A stretch of 64,000 nucleotides of DNA from Pelagicoccus mobilis (GTDB lineage: Bacteria > Verrucomicrobiota > Verrucomicrobiia > Opitutales > Opitutaceae): positions 1-64,000 of the forward strand of contig NZ_JAENIL010000025.1 in the NCBI RefSeq assembly GCF_016595505.1, read 5' to 3'. This document shows, piece after piece, positions 1 to 8,565 of the stretch. The stretch's first letter is position 1. The number at the start of each line of letters is the position of its first letter. The translations under genes were made by a program, and so were the position numbers. Under the pieces are notes generated by a model. That model was not told the DNA's origin. It saw only the letters and a program-made list of their open reading frames with translations, and searched no databases.

Positions 1-119
1 GAACGTTCGACATGAAACTGCGCAACGAAATCTTCCTTGTGGAGCTTCGCTTCGATGCAAAGCCCTCTCTCACAACATTTACCTTTCACTTTTTAATTTA
101 GCCCCTTCACTCTTCCTCC

Positions 120-1055
120 ATGAAACCCGCCTGGGACATACTTAAAACCCTCGCCGACCCGACACGCCTTCGCATTCTGAACCTGCTTGTCAAAGACGAG
201 CTCTCAGTTGCCGAGCTCCAAGACGCTCTCGGCATGGCCCAGTCGCGCATCTCCTCGCAACTCTCTGTCCTTCGCCAATCCGAACTCGTCGCCGACCGCC
301 GAGAAGGCAAAAAGTCCTTCTACTCCATCTCCCCGTCGATCCCAGAGCCTGAAGCCCAACTCCTGCAAGCAGCTCTCCATGCAGCCGGCGACTCCCCTGA
401 AATCCAGGAGGACAACGACAATCTAAACCGCGTCATCGCCAAACGCCGCCGACAAGCAGAAGAATATTTCAACCTCATCGCGGGACGCCTAGGCAAAAAC
501 TACTGCCCCGGCCGCTCCTGGGAGGGCATCGGCCACTTCCTACTCTACCTCGTGCCCAATATTCGGGTCGCCGACCTTGGAGCAGGCGAAGGTCTGATTT
601 CCCAGCTACTCGCCCGCCGAGCTGAACACGTCTACTGTGTCGATAGCTCAACCCGCATGGTCGAAGTCGGCACCGACCTCGCGAAACGGAACAATCTCGA
701 AAACCTAGAGTACATACACGGCGATATCGAGGAAACATCCCTCCCCGACCAGTGCGTGCACCTTGCTCTACTCAGCCAAGCCTTGCACCATGCTCTCCAT
801 CCGGAAAAAGCGATCGCGGAAGCCTTCCGCCTCCTAAAACCGGGAGGTCGCCTCGTAATCCTCGACCTCAAAGAACACACCTTCGAGAAAGCCCATGAGC
901 TCTATGCCGACCGTTGGTTAGGCTTCTCTGAAAACAAACTCCACCACTGGCTTAAAGACGCCGGTTTCGAAAGCGTAGAGGTCACCGTTGTTGCTCAGGA
1001 AGAACAAGAACCTCAGTTCGAAACCGTATTGGCCAGCGGACTACGTCCCGCGTAA
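120..1055 (+). CDS. ArsR-type winged-helix regulator fused to a SAM-dependent methyltransferase
   Basis: The 311-residue protein has an N-terminal ArsR/SmtB-type winged helix-turn-helix (about residues 1-85, with ADPTRLRILNLL and SRISSQLSVLRQSELV) followed by a class I methyltransferase domain (about 125-300) with motif I VADLGAGEGLISQLL and the later strand LLKPGGRLVILDL. No ArsR-type metal-binding cysteine pair is visible in the helix-turn-helix, so the ligand is more likely SAM or a related metabolite than a metal; that is inference. Proteins of this layout are known in other phyla and some lie beside methionine or SAM-cycle genes, but the upstream neighbour here lies outside the window. 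The gene converges on ptsI, with 35 bp between the stops. The ATG is preceded by a pyrimidine-rich stretch and not by a recognisable ribosome binding site. The domain assignment is firm, the target is unknown. Confidence 0.88.
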   Translation: MKPAWDILKTLADPTRLRILNLLVKDELSVAELQDALGMAQSRISSQLSVLRQSELVADRREGKKSFYSISPSIPEPEAQLLQAALHAAGDSPEIQEDNDNLNRVIAKRRRQAEEYFNLIAGRLGKNYCPGRSWEGIGHFLLYLVPNIRVADLGAGEGLISQLLARRAEHVYCVDSSTRMVEVGTDLAKRNNLENLEYIHGDIEETSLPDQCVHLALLSQALHHALHPEKAIAEAFRLLKPGGRLVILDLKEHTFEKAHELYADRWLGFSENKLHHWLKDAGFESVEVTVVAQEEQEPQFETVLASGLRPA

Positions 1056-1090
1056 AGAAAACGTTCCTGGCACCTAAGCCCCGAGAGGTC

Positions 1091-2860
1091 CTAATACAAC
1101 TCGTCCATCTTCGACGTATAAAAGTCGAGCAGACGTTCCAAGATCAGCGATCCATCAGTTGTTTCAAGGGCCATCTGGGCGATGTCTTGAGCCTCGGTCA
1201 TATCCATATTCTGCACCACGTACTTCACGTTTGGCAGTAAGGAAGGAGACATGCTCAGCTGCTGTACCCCGAGACCAATAAGAAGCGGCACCATCACTGG
1301 ATCTCCCGCAACTTCACCGCAAATACTGACTCCGATGTTGCCGGACTTCGCTGCATCGATGATCATCTTTAGCGTACGCACCACCGCTGGGTGTGTCGGT
1401 TCGTAGAGGTGAGCAACTCGGTCATTGAGCCGGTCAACAGCCAGCAAATACTGGATCAGATCGTTGGTTCCGACACTGAAAAACGATGAGCCTTCCAGTA
1501 GAGTATCCGCTGCAACCGCAGCGCTCGGGATTTCGATCATCGCTCCCGCCTCTATCTCTTCGTCGAAGGCTACTCCCGCATCGCGAAGCTCCTGCTTCGC
1601 CTTTTCCAACATTTCATTAGAGCGACTTAGCTCCAAGGCGCCACTAATCATTGGATACATGATTCGAGCCTTACCAAAGGAGCTCGCCCGCAAGATCGCT
1701 CTCAACTGCTCCAAGAAAAGTTTTTCGTGATCGAGACAAAAACGGATCGCTCTGTATCCAAGAAATGGATTGGACTCCCGATACATCGGCATGTCCGTAG
1801 AATCCATAACCTTGTCTCCGCCCAAATCCAAAGTGCGGATCGTTACAGGCCGGCCTTCCATTTTCTCGACGGCCAATTTAAAAGCGTCGAACTGCTCCTC
1901 CTCCGAAGGCAGCCTGCCAGCATTCATAAAAAGATACTCGGAGCGGAACAAGCCCACGCCATCCGCCCCCAACTCGAGAGCTTTTTCCGCTTCATCGCCA
2001 CGCTCGATATTAGCCAGCAAATCTACAGGCACGCCATCTCGCGTACGCGAAGAGGCATCCTTGGCCAGCTCGATCATCCGCTTTTCTAAAGAAAGCTTCT
2101 CATCCTTGAGCTTACCGTACTTGAACAACGTCGCTTCGCTCGGATTGATGATCACCTTCCCATCGTAGCCATCAACCAAAACCACAGAATCCGAATGGAC
2201 CCGAGCGGAGACGTCCGAAAGCCCTACCACCGCCGGGATTCCCATGGACCGAGCCACAATTACCGCGTGACTGGTCTTGCTGCCCGCATCCGTAACAATC
2301 GCTAGCAAACCTGATTGGTCCATCGATGCCGAGTCAGACGGCGTAACATCGTTCGCCACCAAAATACGGTTCTTCACGATTTCGCCCAAATGCTCGAGCT
2401 GCTGGCCCGTCAAATTGGACAACAAACGACGCATTACGTCGCGAATATCGCTCGCGCGCTCACGCAAGTACTCGTCGTCGATCTGGTCAAACGCCTCAAT
2501 ATAACGAGTCCCCACTCTCCAAACAGCGTTCTCAATATTGCAGCCATGTGTCTGCATTTCGCGAATCGTCTCACCGATCAACGCCTGATCTTCTAGAACC
2601 AGCAGGTGGGCATCGAAAATCCGAGCCTCGTCCTCGCCGATCGAGTTGCGGATCTCATCCTGTATATTCTGAATCTGCTGACGGGTCTCGACGATCGCAT
2701 TGTCGAAACGGATCTCCTCGTCAGCCATCTTCGAAGTGGAAATCGCGTACTTGGGAACCTTGATCTCGCGCTCCGCAAGCAAGTAAATCTGACCAGTTGC
2801 TATCCCTGGTGACGCAGCGATGCCCGACAATACCTGTTCAGATCTTTCATTATTTTCCAT
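1091..2860 (-). CDS. ptsI: Phosphoenolpyruvate-protein phosphotransferase (PTS enzyme I)
   Basis: Enzyme I takes the phosphoryl group from phosphoenolpyruvate and passes it to HPr, the first step of the phosphotransferase system in the cytoplasm. At 589 residues it is close to the usual 575. The N-terminus has LSGIAASPGIATG; the phosphorylated histidine lies in GSKTSHAVIVAR (His198); the C-terminal PEP-binding barrel carries the catalytic cysteine in ICGEVAGD (Cys514) and IEIPSAA. All expected active-site blocks are present, so it should be functional. It lies 104 bp downstream of ispE on the same strand. No HPr (ptsH) or sugar-specific EII gene is in the window, so the partner must be elsewhere, and a purely regulatory PTS is possible. 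Confidence 0.96.
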   Translation of the reverse strand: MENNERSEQVLSGIAASPGIATGQIYLLAEREIKVPKYAISTSKMADEEIRFDNAIVETRQQIQNIQDEIRNSIGEDEARIFDAHLLVLEDQALIGETIREMQTHGCNIENAVWRVGTRYIEAFDQIDDEYLRERASDIRDVMRRLLSNLTGQQLEHLGEIVKNRILVANDVTPSDSASMDQSGLLAIVTDAGSKTSHAVIVARSMGIPAVVGLSDVSARVHSDSVVLVDGYDGKVIINPSEATLFKYGKLKDEKLSLEKRMIELAKDASSRTRDGVPVDLLANIERGDEAEKALELGADGVGLFRSEYLFMNAGRLPSEEEQFDAFKLAVEKMEGRPVTIRTLDLGGDKVMDSTDMPMYRESNPFLGYRAIRFCLDHEKLFLEQLRAILRASSFGKARIMYPMISGALELSRSNEMLEKAKQELRDAGVAFDEEIEAGAMIEIPSAAVAADTLLEGSSFFSVGTNDLIQYLLAVDRLNDRVAHLYEPTHPAVVRTLKMIIDAAKSGNIGVSICGEVAGDPVMVPLLIGLGVQQLSMSPSLLPNVKYVVQNMDMTEAQDIAQMALETTDGSLILERLLDFYTSKMDELY

Positions 2861-2964
2861 GCAGCAACAAGTTGCCTGCCAAGAGGGGTATTCGCGGGCA
2901 ACTGCGACATAGCAAACTGGAAACGCCTAAGCCTCAAGAGGAAATATCGGATAGGGCAAATTCT

Positions 2965-3852
2965 TCATCCCAAAACCCGGGCTCGCTGCACAAAGGCCCG
3001 CTCGCCCCAGCACTCTCCTACCAAGCCCTCCACCTCATTTGCCTCCGAATCCGAGCGCACCAAGGAAAAACAACAGCTTCCACTTCCAGACATTAGAGAG
3101 GCTACTTTTTTCTCTCTCAATTTCCCGAAGAGCGCATCAAACGCCACGTATTTGGAAAACGCCGCCTTCTCAAAGCTATTGTGAAGCAGCTCACCCGTCG
3201 ACATCCCTCCGTCACGCCACGCCGCCAGGCGCTCCTCCGCCCAGGCGCTTTCATCGTAACAATCGCCACGCTTGATCAGGCTCCCGTAAGCCCAACCCGT
3301 ATTGATCGAGAAACTCGGCTTGAACAACACGATCTCCACTCCCGCCAAACTCCGATCCACCGCGGAGAGCAGCTCCCCGCGCCCTCTCATGACAACAGGC
3401 CGTTTCTCCAAAAACAAAGGGCAGTCCGATCCCAACTCCGCCGCGAGCTCCAAGCGCTCCCCCCGCGAAAGCCCCAAAGCCCCCGCATCCTCCGCCAATT
3501 CCGACAGGCCTCGCAATACAGCAGACGCATTGCTGCTCCCGCCGCCCAACCCCGCCCCATGCGGTATCCGTTTCTCCAATTCGATCCTCACCCGCCAGTT
3601 CAAGCCGCTTCGCAACAGAAATCCCTCCGCCGCCGCGTAGGCCAAATTGCTCCGATCCGTCGGCAAACTCTCGTCGCTGCAGCGCAGCTCCACCGACGCA
3701 GCGCTCGCCTCTTCCACCTCGATCCTCAGCGTATCGCCGAAGTCCACCTGCCCCACCAAGCTCACAAGCTCATGGAACCCATTCTCCATCCTGCCGAGCA
3801 CCGACAGAAACAAGTTGATCTTTGCTGGACTGAAAACCTCGATTTGCCCCAT
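2965..3852 (-). CDS. ispE: 4-diphosphocytidyl-2-C-methyl-D-erythritol kinase
   Basis: This GHMP-family kinase phosphorylates CDP-methylerythritol in the non-mevalonate (MEP) pathway for isoprenoid precursors. The N-terminus FSPAKINLFLSVLGR is the typical IspE opening, the ATP-binding glycine loop is PHGAGLGGGSSNASAVL, and the C-terminal glycine motif is LMSGSGSCCFSLV. With the ATG at 3852 the protein has 295 residues, normal for the family; an in-frame TTG five codons further upstream is less likely. Its start lies 22 bp from the divergent start of pyrF, so the two genes must share a very short promoter region. The two following steps of the pathway, IspD and IspF, are encoded on the other side of pyrF. 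Confidence 0.95.
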   Translation of the reverse strand: MGQIEVFSPAKINLFLSVLGRMENGFHELVSLVGQVDFGDTLRIEVEEASAASVELRCSDESLPTDRSNLAYAAAEGFLLRSGLNWRVRIELEKRIPHGAGLGGGSSNASAVLRGLSELAEDAGALGLSRGERLELAAELGSDCPLFLEKRPVVMRGRGELLSAVDRSLAGVEIVLFKPSFSINTGWAYGSLIKRGDCYDESAWAEERLAAWRDGGMSTGELLHNSFEKAAFSKYVAFDALFGKLREKKVASLMSGSGSCCFSLVRSDSEANEVEGLVGECWGERAFVQRARVLG

Positions 3853-3874
3853 AGTCGCCCAAACCAAAACCTGT

Positions 3875-4591
3875 ATGACCGATACGCTTCAAAGCAAAAA
3901 TACCTGCGAGCTCATTCTCGCCTTGGACATCGAAGACCGCGAGGACGCCCTCGCCCTACTCGCCAAAGCCGGCCCTGAGCTCAAATGGGCCAAAATCGGC
4001 CTGCAGATGTTCACCAAATACGGCCCCGACTACGTCCGCCAAATCGCCGATCTCGGCAAAAACGTATTCCTCGACCTCAAGCTGCACGACATCCCCAACA
4101 CCGTCGCCAAAGCCATCGAGTCAGTCGGCCAGCTGCCAATCCAGATGCTCACCATCCACACCTGTGGAGGCAAAGAGATGATGGAATGGGCCATCAAAGC
4201 CCAACAATCCGTCAATCCAGAGCTACAGCTCCTCGGAGTAACCGTCCTCACCTCCATGGACCAGACCTCCCTCGACCTGCTCGGCATCCAACAAACGCCC
4301 GCCGACCGCGTCGCCCATCTCGCTAGCCTCGCCAAAGACGCCGGCATGACCGGCCTCGTCTGCTCCACCCACGAAGTCAAAACCATCCGCGAAGCCCACG
4401 GCGACCACTTCAAGCTCATCACTCCCGGGGTTCGCCCAGCCGGTTCCGCAGCCGGCGACCAAAAACGCATCATGACTCCCGCCCAAGCACGAGAAGTCGG
4501 CTCCAACTACATCGTCGTCGGCCGCCCCATATACGGAGCAGAAGATCCCGCCGCCGCCGTCGCCGCCATCAACGCCGAACTAAAAGGGTAG
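3875..4591 (+). CDS. pyrF: Orotidine 5'-phosphate decarboxylase
   Basis: The enzyme converts OMP to UMP in the last step of pyrimidine synthesis. The 238-residue length fits the bacterial class I family. ILALDIEDREDAL is the N-terminal strand with the first substrate-binding Asp; VFLDLKLHDIPNT holds the catalytic Lys and Asp; ITPGVRPAG...GDQKRIMTPAQA is the phosphate-binding loop. The ATG at 3875 is preferred over in-frame upstream starts because those would lie inside the divergent ispE and add about 76 residues with no family counterpart. It is followed, after a short hairpin, by ispD and ispF, so pyrF-ispD-ispF probably form one transcript. Confidence 0.95.
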   Translation: MTDTLQSKNTCELILALDIEDREDALALLAKAGPELKWAKIGLQMFTKYGPDYVRQIADLGKNVFLDLKLHDIPNTVAKAIESVGQLPIQMLTIHTCGGKEMMEWAIKAQQSVNPELQLLGVTVLTSMDQTSLDLLGIQQTPADRVAHLASLAKDAGMTGLVCSTHEVKTIREAHGDHFKLITPGVRPAGSAAGDQKRIMTPAQAREVGSNYIVVGRPIYGAEDPAAAVAAINAELKG

Positions 4592-4612
4592 GGCTGGACC
4601 GCCGGGCCAGCC
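4592..4612. repeat. Short GC-rich hairpin between pyrF and ispD
   Basis: GGCTGG and CCAGCC arms enclose a 9-base GC-rich loop directly after the pyrF stop codon. There is no T-run, so it is not a standard terminator. It may be a dispersed palindromic element or a transcript-stabilising structure. Confidence 0.45.
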
Positions 4613-4621
4613 GCATCAACC

Positions 4622-5320
4622 ATGACGATCGCCACCGCCATCCTCCTCGCCGGAGGCTCCGGCAACCGAATGCAAGGCAAGGTCGAGGACAAGATCCTCG
4701 CCCCCCTTGCCGGCAAGCCCGTCATCGCCCATTCCATCGAAGCCTTCGTATCCAGCGACCAAGTACAGCACCTCGTCATCGTCACTCGCGACGCCGAACA
4801 ACGATCAGAACTCGAAAAGATCGCGTCCATCGTCCCCAATAGGCAAATATCCCTCTCCTTCACCACCGGCGGAGCCCAACGACAAGACTCCGTCTACGCC
4901 GGCCTGCAAGCTGCTCCCAGCGAAACTCAAATCGTCCTCATTCACGACTGCGCCCGCCCATGCGTCACCCCCGCAGCCATTCGAGAGTCGATAGCGAAAG
5001 CCTCTGAGTTCGGAGCCGCCTGCCTCGCCCGCCCCGTCGCCGACACCATCAAATCTGCCGACACCTACGACGGAGCCTACCTCCCTACTACCGTAGACCG
5101 CTCCAAACTCTGGGCCATGGAAACCCCACAAACCTTCCAGTACCCGATCATTCTAGACGCCTACAAAAACATAATAGAGTCAGGCACCCCCATCACCGAC
5201 GACCTTTCCGCGATCGAAGACATCGACCAACCCGTCGCCTTCATCGACAACACCCGCCCCAACCCCAAGCTCACCACCCCCTCCGACCTCCCCTACCTCG
5301 AGTACCTCCTACAATCTTAA
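4622..5320 (+). CDS. ispD: 2-C-methyl-D-erythritol 4-phosphate cytidylyltransferase
   Basis: It transfers CMP from CTP to methylerythritol phosphate, the third step of the MEP pathway. The N-terminal nucleotide-binding loop is ILLAGGSGNRMQG, followed by the family motifs IVLIHDCARPCV and the substrate-binding block TTVDRSKLWAMETPQTF (an E replaces the usual Q before TPQ). At 232 residues the length is standard. It begins 30 bp after pyrF and ends 34 bp before ispF, consistent with co-transcription. ispD and ispF are adjacent in many bacteria, which supports both calls. Confidence 0.95.
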   Translation: MTIATAILLAGGSGNRMQGKVEDKILAPLAGKPVIAHSIEAFVSSDQVQHLVIVTRDAEQRSELEKIASIVPNRQISLSFTTGGAQRQDSVYAGLQAAPSETQIVLIHDCARPCVTPAAIRESIAKASEFGAACLARPVADTIKSADTYDGAYLPTTVDRSKLWAMETPQTFQYPIILDAYKNIIESGTPITDDLSAIEDIDQPVAFIDNTRPNPKLTTPSDLPYLEYLLQS

Positions 5321-5354
5321 TCATAATCTTCCTCCTAATCATAATCCACCACCC

Positions 5355-5840
5355 ATGCTCCCCCCCATCCGCATCGGCCAAGGCTACGACATCCACCCGT
5401 TCGAAGACGGACGCCCCATGGTGCTCGGCGGAGTCACCTTCGACACTCCCTACGGCCTGCAAGGGCATTCCGACGCCGACGTCCTTACCCACGCCATTTG
5501 CGACGCCCTCCTCGGAGCCGCCGGTCTTCCGGACATCGGTCACTACTTTCCCAATACAGATCCCAAGTACAAAGGCATCGACTCTCAAGAGCTCCTCAAA
5601 GAAGTCGCCAAAACGCTCCGCGAAAAAGGCTGGGAAATCGTCAATATCGACACCGCCATGATCGCCGAGAAACCCAAAGTCTACCCCAAGCTCGAGCCCA
5701 TGAAAGCTCGCCTCGCAGACTCAGCTGGAATCACCACCGACCAGATCGGCATCAAAGCGACCACCAACGAAAAGATCGGCTCCCTCGGCCGAGCCGAAGG
5801 CATCGCCGCCCACGCCTCCGCCCTTATCTTCAAAAAGTAG
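5355..5840 (+). CDS. ispF: 2-C-methyl-D-erythritol 2,4-cyclodiphosphate synthase
   Basis: IspF closes the CDP-methylerythritol phosphate made by IspE into the cyclic diphosphate and releases CMP. The zinc ligands are in RIGQGYDIHPF (Asp and His) and in the later HADA-type block, here GHSDADVLTHAICDALLG. DIGHYFPNTDPKYKGIDS and the C-terminal ATTNEKIGSLGRAEGIAAHA are also typical. The 161-residue protein is full length. The next gene, a peptide-binding lipoprotein, starts only 16 bp later, so read-through is likely although the function is unrelated. Confidence 0.96.
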   Translation: MLPPIRIGQGYDIHPFEDGRPMVLGGVTFDTPYGLQGHSDADVLTHAICDALLGAAGLPDIGHYFPNTDPKYKGIDSQELLKEVAKTLREKGWEIVNIDTAMIAEKPKVYPKLEPMKARLADSAGITTDQIGIKATTNEKIGSLGRAEGIAAHASALIFKK

Positions 5841-5856
5841 TCGTTCAACGCATACC

Positions 5857-7488
5857 ATGCGAAACCTCACCGCCCACTACTTCCCATTCGCCACACTAGC
5901 AGTCTTGCTGCTAACCGCCTGCTCCAATCACGAAGAAGGCACCGCCATACGCGACGAAGCCGCAGCCAACAGCATTTTCCTCTTCGGAAACTCAAGCGAG
6001 CCACCCAGTCTCGATCCCCACATCAATACCGCCAACAACGGCAACCGCATCATCACCACCTTGATCGAGGGGCTCGTCACCTACCACCCCAGCAACGACA
6101 ACATCGCCGAACCAGGCGTAGCCGAATCCTGGACACACGTCGACAACACCATCTGGACCTTCAACCTCCGCAAAAACGCCCGTTGGTCCAACGGCGACCC
6201 CGTCACAGCTCACGACTTCCTCTACGGCTACGAGCGCATGCTCCACCCGGATCTCGGAGCCAAATACGCGCAACTCCTCTACCTCCTCAAAAACGCCAGA
6301 CAGTTCAACGAAGGCACCCTTAGCGACTTCTCTCAAGTTGGTGCCAAGGCGCTCGACGACCATACCCTCGAAATCACGCTCGAAGGTCCCACCCCCTACT
6401 TTCTCGGACTCATAAAGCACCACTCCTGGCATCCCGTCCACCCCCCCACAGTCGAAGCAGCAGGCGGCATGACGAAACCCGACTCCACCTGGACCCGAGA
6501 CAACTACGTCGGCAATGGCCCCTACCGACTCAAGGAATGGGTCATCAGCAAAATCATCAAAGTCGAAAAAAGCCCGACCTACTGGGACGCCGAAAAAGTA
6601 TCCATCCAAGAGGTACACTTCCTCCCCATTGACGACATCAATACGGAAGACCAGATGTACAACGCCGGGAGCCTCCACTACCAAAACACCATTCCCACCC
6701 ACATGTACCCGATCTACCAAAAAGAGGGCGACCCGCATCTCCGTGTCGAACCTTGGATCGGCTCTTACTTCTACCGAATCAACACCACAGAACCCCACAT
6801 GGCGGACAAACGCGTACGCCAAGCCCTCTCCCTCGCCATAAACCGCAGAGCCATCACCAAACGAATTCTCAAAGGCGCCCACTTCGCCTCACGAAGCATC
6901 ACCCCCAACGGCATCGAAGGGTACGAGCCACCCCAAACCGCCGACTTCAATCCCAAGAAAGCCCGCCAACTCCTAGCCGAAGCAGGCTACCCCAACGGAG
7001 AGGGCTTCCCTACCAGCGTGCTGCTCTTCAACTCCTCCGAGCAACACAAGCAGATCGCCGAAGCCGTACAGCAGATGTGGCTCAACATCCTCGGCATCCA
7101 AGTAGAACTGCGCAACCAAGAGTGGAAGACCTACCTCGAGACAGTGATAAACCTCGACTACGATGTCGCGCGCGCTGCCTGGATCGGCGACTACGTCTAC
7201 CCCGACACCTTTCTCACTATGTTCCGCACAGGCGACGGCAACAACAACACCGGCTGGTCAAACCCCACCTACGACCGGCTCGTAACAGACTCGATGCAAG
7301 AGTCCGACCCACAAAAACGCCTCTCCATGCTCGCCGAAGCCGAAGCCCTCCTCATGGACGAACTTCCCATCATCCCCATCTACCACTACGCCCGCAATTA
7401 CCGCATCGACCCCGCCGTCAAAGGGTGGTATCCAAAACTCACCGACAACCGAAACTACAAGCACCTCCGCCTAGAGAAGACCCCGTAG
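5857..7488 (+). CDS. Oligopeptide ABC transporter substrate-binding lipoprotein (SBP_bac_5 family)
   Basis: A 543-residue binding protein of the OppA/DppA type. The N-terminus is a lipoprotein signal with lipobox LLTAC, so the mature protein should be anchored at the membrane facing the periplasm. Family blocks include PPSLDPHINTANNGNRI, the VAESW motif, WTFNLRKNARWSNGDPV and the C-terminal MDELPIIPIYHYARNYRID region. Two permease genes follow in the same direction, but no Opp-type ATPases follow them. The ligand is probably a peptide, though related proteins also bind nickel, murein peptides or sugars, and the sequence does not decide this. Confidence 0.9.
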   Translation: MRNLTAHYFPFATLAVLLLTACSNHEEGTAIRDEAAANSIFLFGNSSEPPSLDPHINTANNGNRIITTLIEGLVTYHPSNDNIAEPGVAESWTHVDNTIWTFNLRKNARWSNGDPVTAHDFLYGYERMLHPDLGAKYAQLLYLLKNARQFNEGTLSDFSQVGAKALDDHTLEITLEGPTPYFLGLIKHHSWHPVHPPTVEAAGGMTKPDSTWTRDNYVGNGPYRLKEWVISKIIKVEKSPTYWDAEKVSIQEVHFLPIDDINTEDQMYNAGSLHYQNTIPTHMYPIYQKEGDPHLRVEPWIGSYFYRINTTEPHMADKRVRQALSLAINRRAITKRILKGAHFASRSITPNGIEGYEPPQTADFNPKKARQLLAEAGYPNGEGFPTSVLLFNSSEQHKQIAEAVQQMWLNILGIQVELRNQEWKTYLETVINLDYDVARAAWIGDYVYPDTFLTMFRTGDGNNNTGWSNPTYDRLVTDSMQESDPQKRLSMLAEAEALLMDELPIIPIYHYARNYRIDPAVKGWYPKLTDNRNYKHLRLEKTP

Positions 7489-7507
7489 CGCGGTGCTTTA
7501 GCCCGCG
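7489..7507. repeat. Short hairpin right after the binding-protein gene
   Basis: CGCGG and CCGCG arms around the loop TGCTTTAGC begin at the base after the stop codon. There is no T-tract. In this position it could limit read-through or protect the upstream mRNA so that more binding protein than permease is made; a dispersed short repeat is equally possible. Confidence 0.45.
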
Positions 7508-7605
7508 TCACCATTGCAGGATCCCCCAATCACCACCTTCATCCTCCGATTCAGAATCCCAAGAATCCCTTCGTGACACTAAGTGCCCTTCGTGGGCGAC
7601 AAACC

Positions 7606-8523
7606 ATGCTCACCTTCATCCTCAAACGCCTCGGTCAAGCCATCCCCGTCCTCCTGGCGATCTATACGATCACGTTCTTTATGATCCGCCTCGCCCCGGG
7701 CGGTCCCTTCTCCGACGAACGCAAGGTCGCCCCTCACATCATCGAGCGGCAAATGGAGTACTACGGATACAACGAGCCGCTCCCAGTCCAATTCGTCAAC
7801 ACCCTCGTTCAGCACGTCAAACTCGACCTACCCCCACTTACCTCCCACATCGGTCTCACCGCCGCGGACATCATCTCCGAATCATTCCCCGTATCCCTTG
7901 AGCTCGGACTCTGGGCCATGTTCATCGCCCTCATGCTCGGCATTCCAGCTGGAGTCGTTGCCGCATCACGCCAAAATAGCTGGCTCGACTACACCCCCAT
8001 GTCGCTCGCCATGACCGGCATCTGCCTCCCGACCTTCGTTGTCGGCCCCGTTCTCGCCCTCGTATTTGGTATCTACCTACGATGGACTAGCGTAGCCGGC
8101 TGGGCCGGTCCGATCGACCGGATGTTGCCCTCCCTCACCCTCGGCCTCTACTACGCCGCCTACATCGCCCGCCTCACCCGCGGCGGTATGCTAGAAATTC
8201 TAAGCTCCGACTTCGTGCGGACCGCCCGAGCCAAAGGGGCGAGCGAATTTCGAGCGGTAGTTGTCCACGCCCTACGCGGCGGCATACTACCCGTCATCTC
8301 CTTCCTCGGCCCAGCCCTCGCCGGACTGGTAACCGGGTCCTTCGTGGTGGAAACCATCTTTCAAGTTCCCGGACTCGGTCGCCACTTCGTACTCGCCGCC
8401 GTCAATCGCGACCACTCGCTCATCCTCTCCACCGTGCTCTTCTACGCCTCGCTCATCATGCTGGCGAACCTCGCCGTCGACGTCCTGCAAGTCCTCCTCA
8501 ACCCCAAACTTCGCTACAAGTAG
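7606..8523 (+). CDS. Oligopeptide ABC transporter permease (OppB/DppB type)
   Basis: Inner-membrane permease of the BPD-transport family, 305 residues from the ATG at 7606 (an in-frame GTG 33 bases upstream is possible, but MLTFILKRLGQAIPVLL is the usual family start). It has the expected six membrane segments, an N-terminal IRLAPGGPF block and the EAA loop RTARAKGASEFRAVVVHAL that docks on the ATPase, followed by VPGLGRHFV. It follows the binding protein by 117 bp and precedes the second permease by 42 bp. Confidence 0.92.
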   Translation: MLTFILKRLGQAIPVLLAIYTITFFMIRLAPGGPFSDERKVAPHIIERQMEYYGYNEPLPVQFVNTLVQHVKLDLPPLTSHIGLTAADIISESFPVSLELGLWAMFIALMLGIPAGVVAASRQNSWLDYTPMSLAMTGICLPTFVVGPVLALVFGIYLRWTSVAGWAGPIDRMLPSLTLGLYYAAYIARLTRGGMLEILSSDFVRTARAKGASEFRAVVVHALRGGILPVISFLGPALAGLVTGSFVVETIFQVPGLGRHFVLAAVNRDHSLILSTVLFYASLIMLANLAVDVLQVLLNPKLRYK

Positions 8524-8565
8524 TCGCCCCGCTCACTACTCACACTTCAACACCTGCTACTTGAC

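Noticed and set aside
3181-3978. A 265-residue plus-strand reading frame across ispE
   Set aside because: It is antisense to the well-supported ispE and rich in Arg, Pro and Gln, a by-product of codon bias.
5992-6882. A 296-residue minus-strand frame
   Set aside because: Antisense to the peptide-binding lipoprotein gene; Val/Gly/Asp-rich shadow with no motif.
6753-7901. A 382-residue Arg/Pro-rich reading frame
   Set aside because: It overlaps the peptide-binding protein and OppB-type permease genes in another frame and has no protein-like composition.
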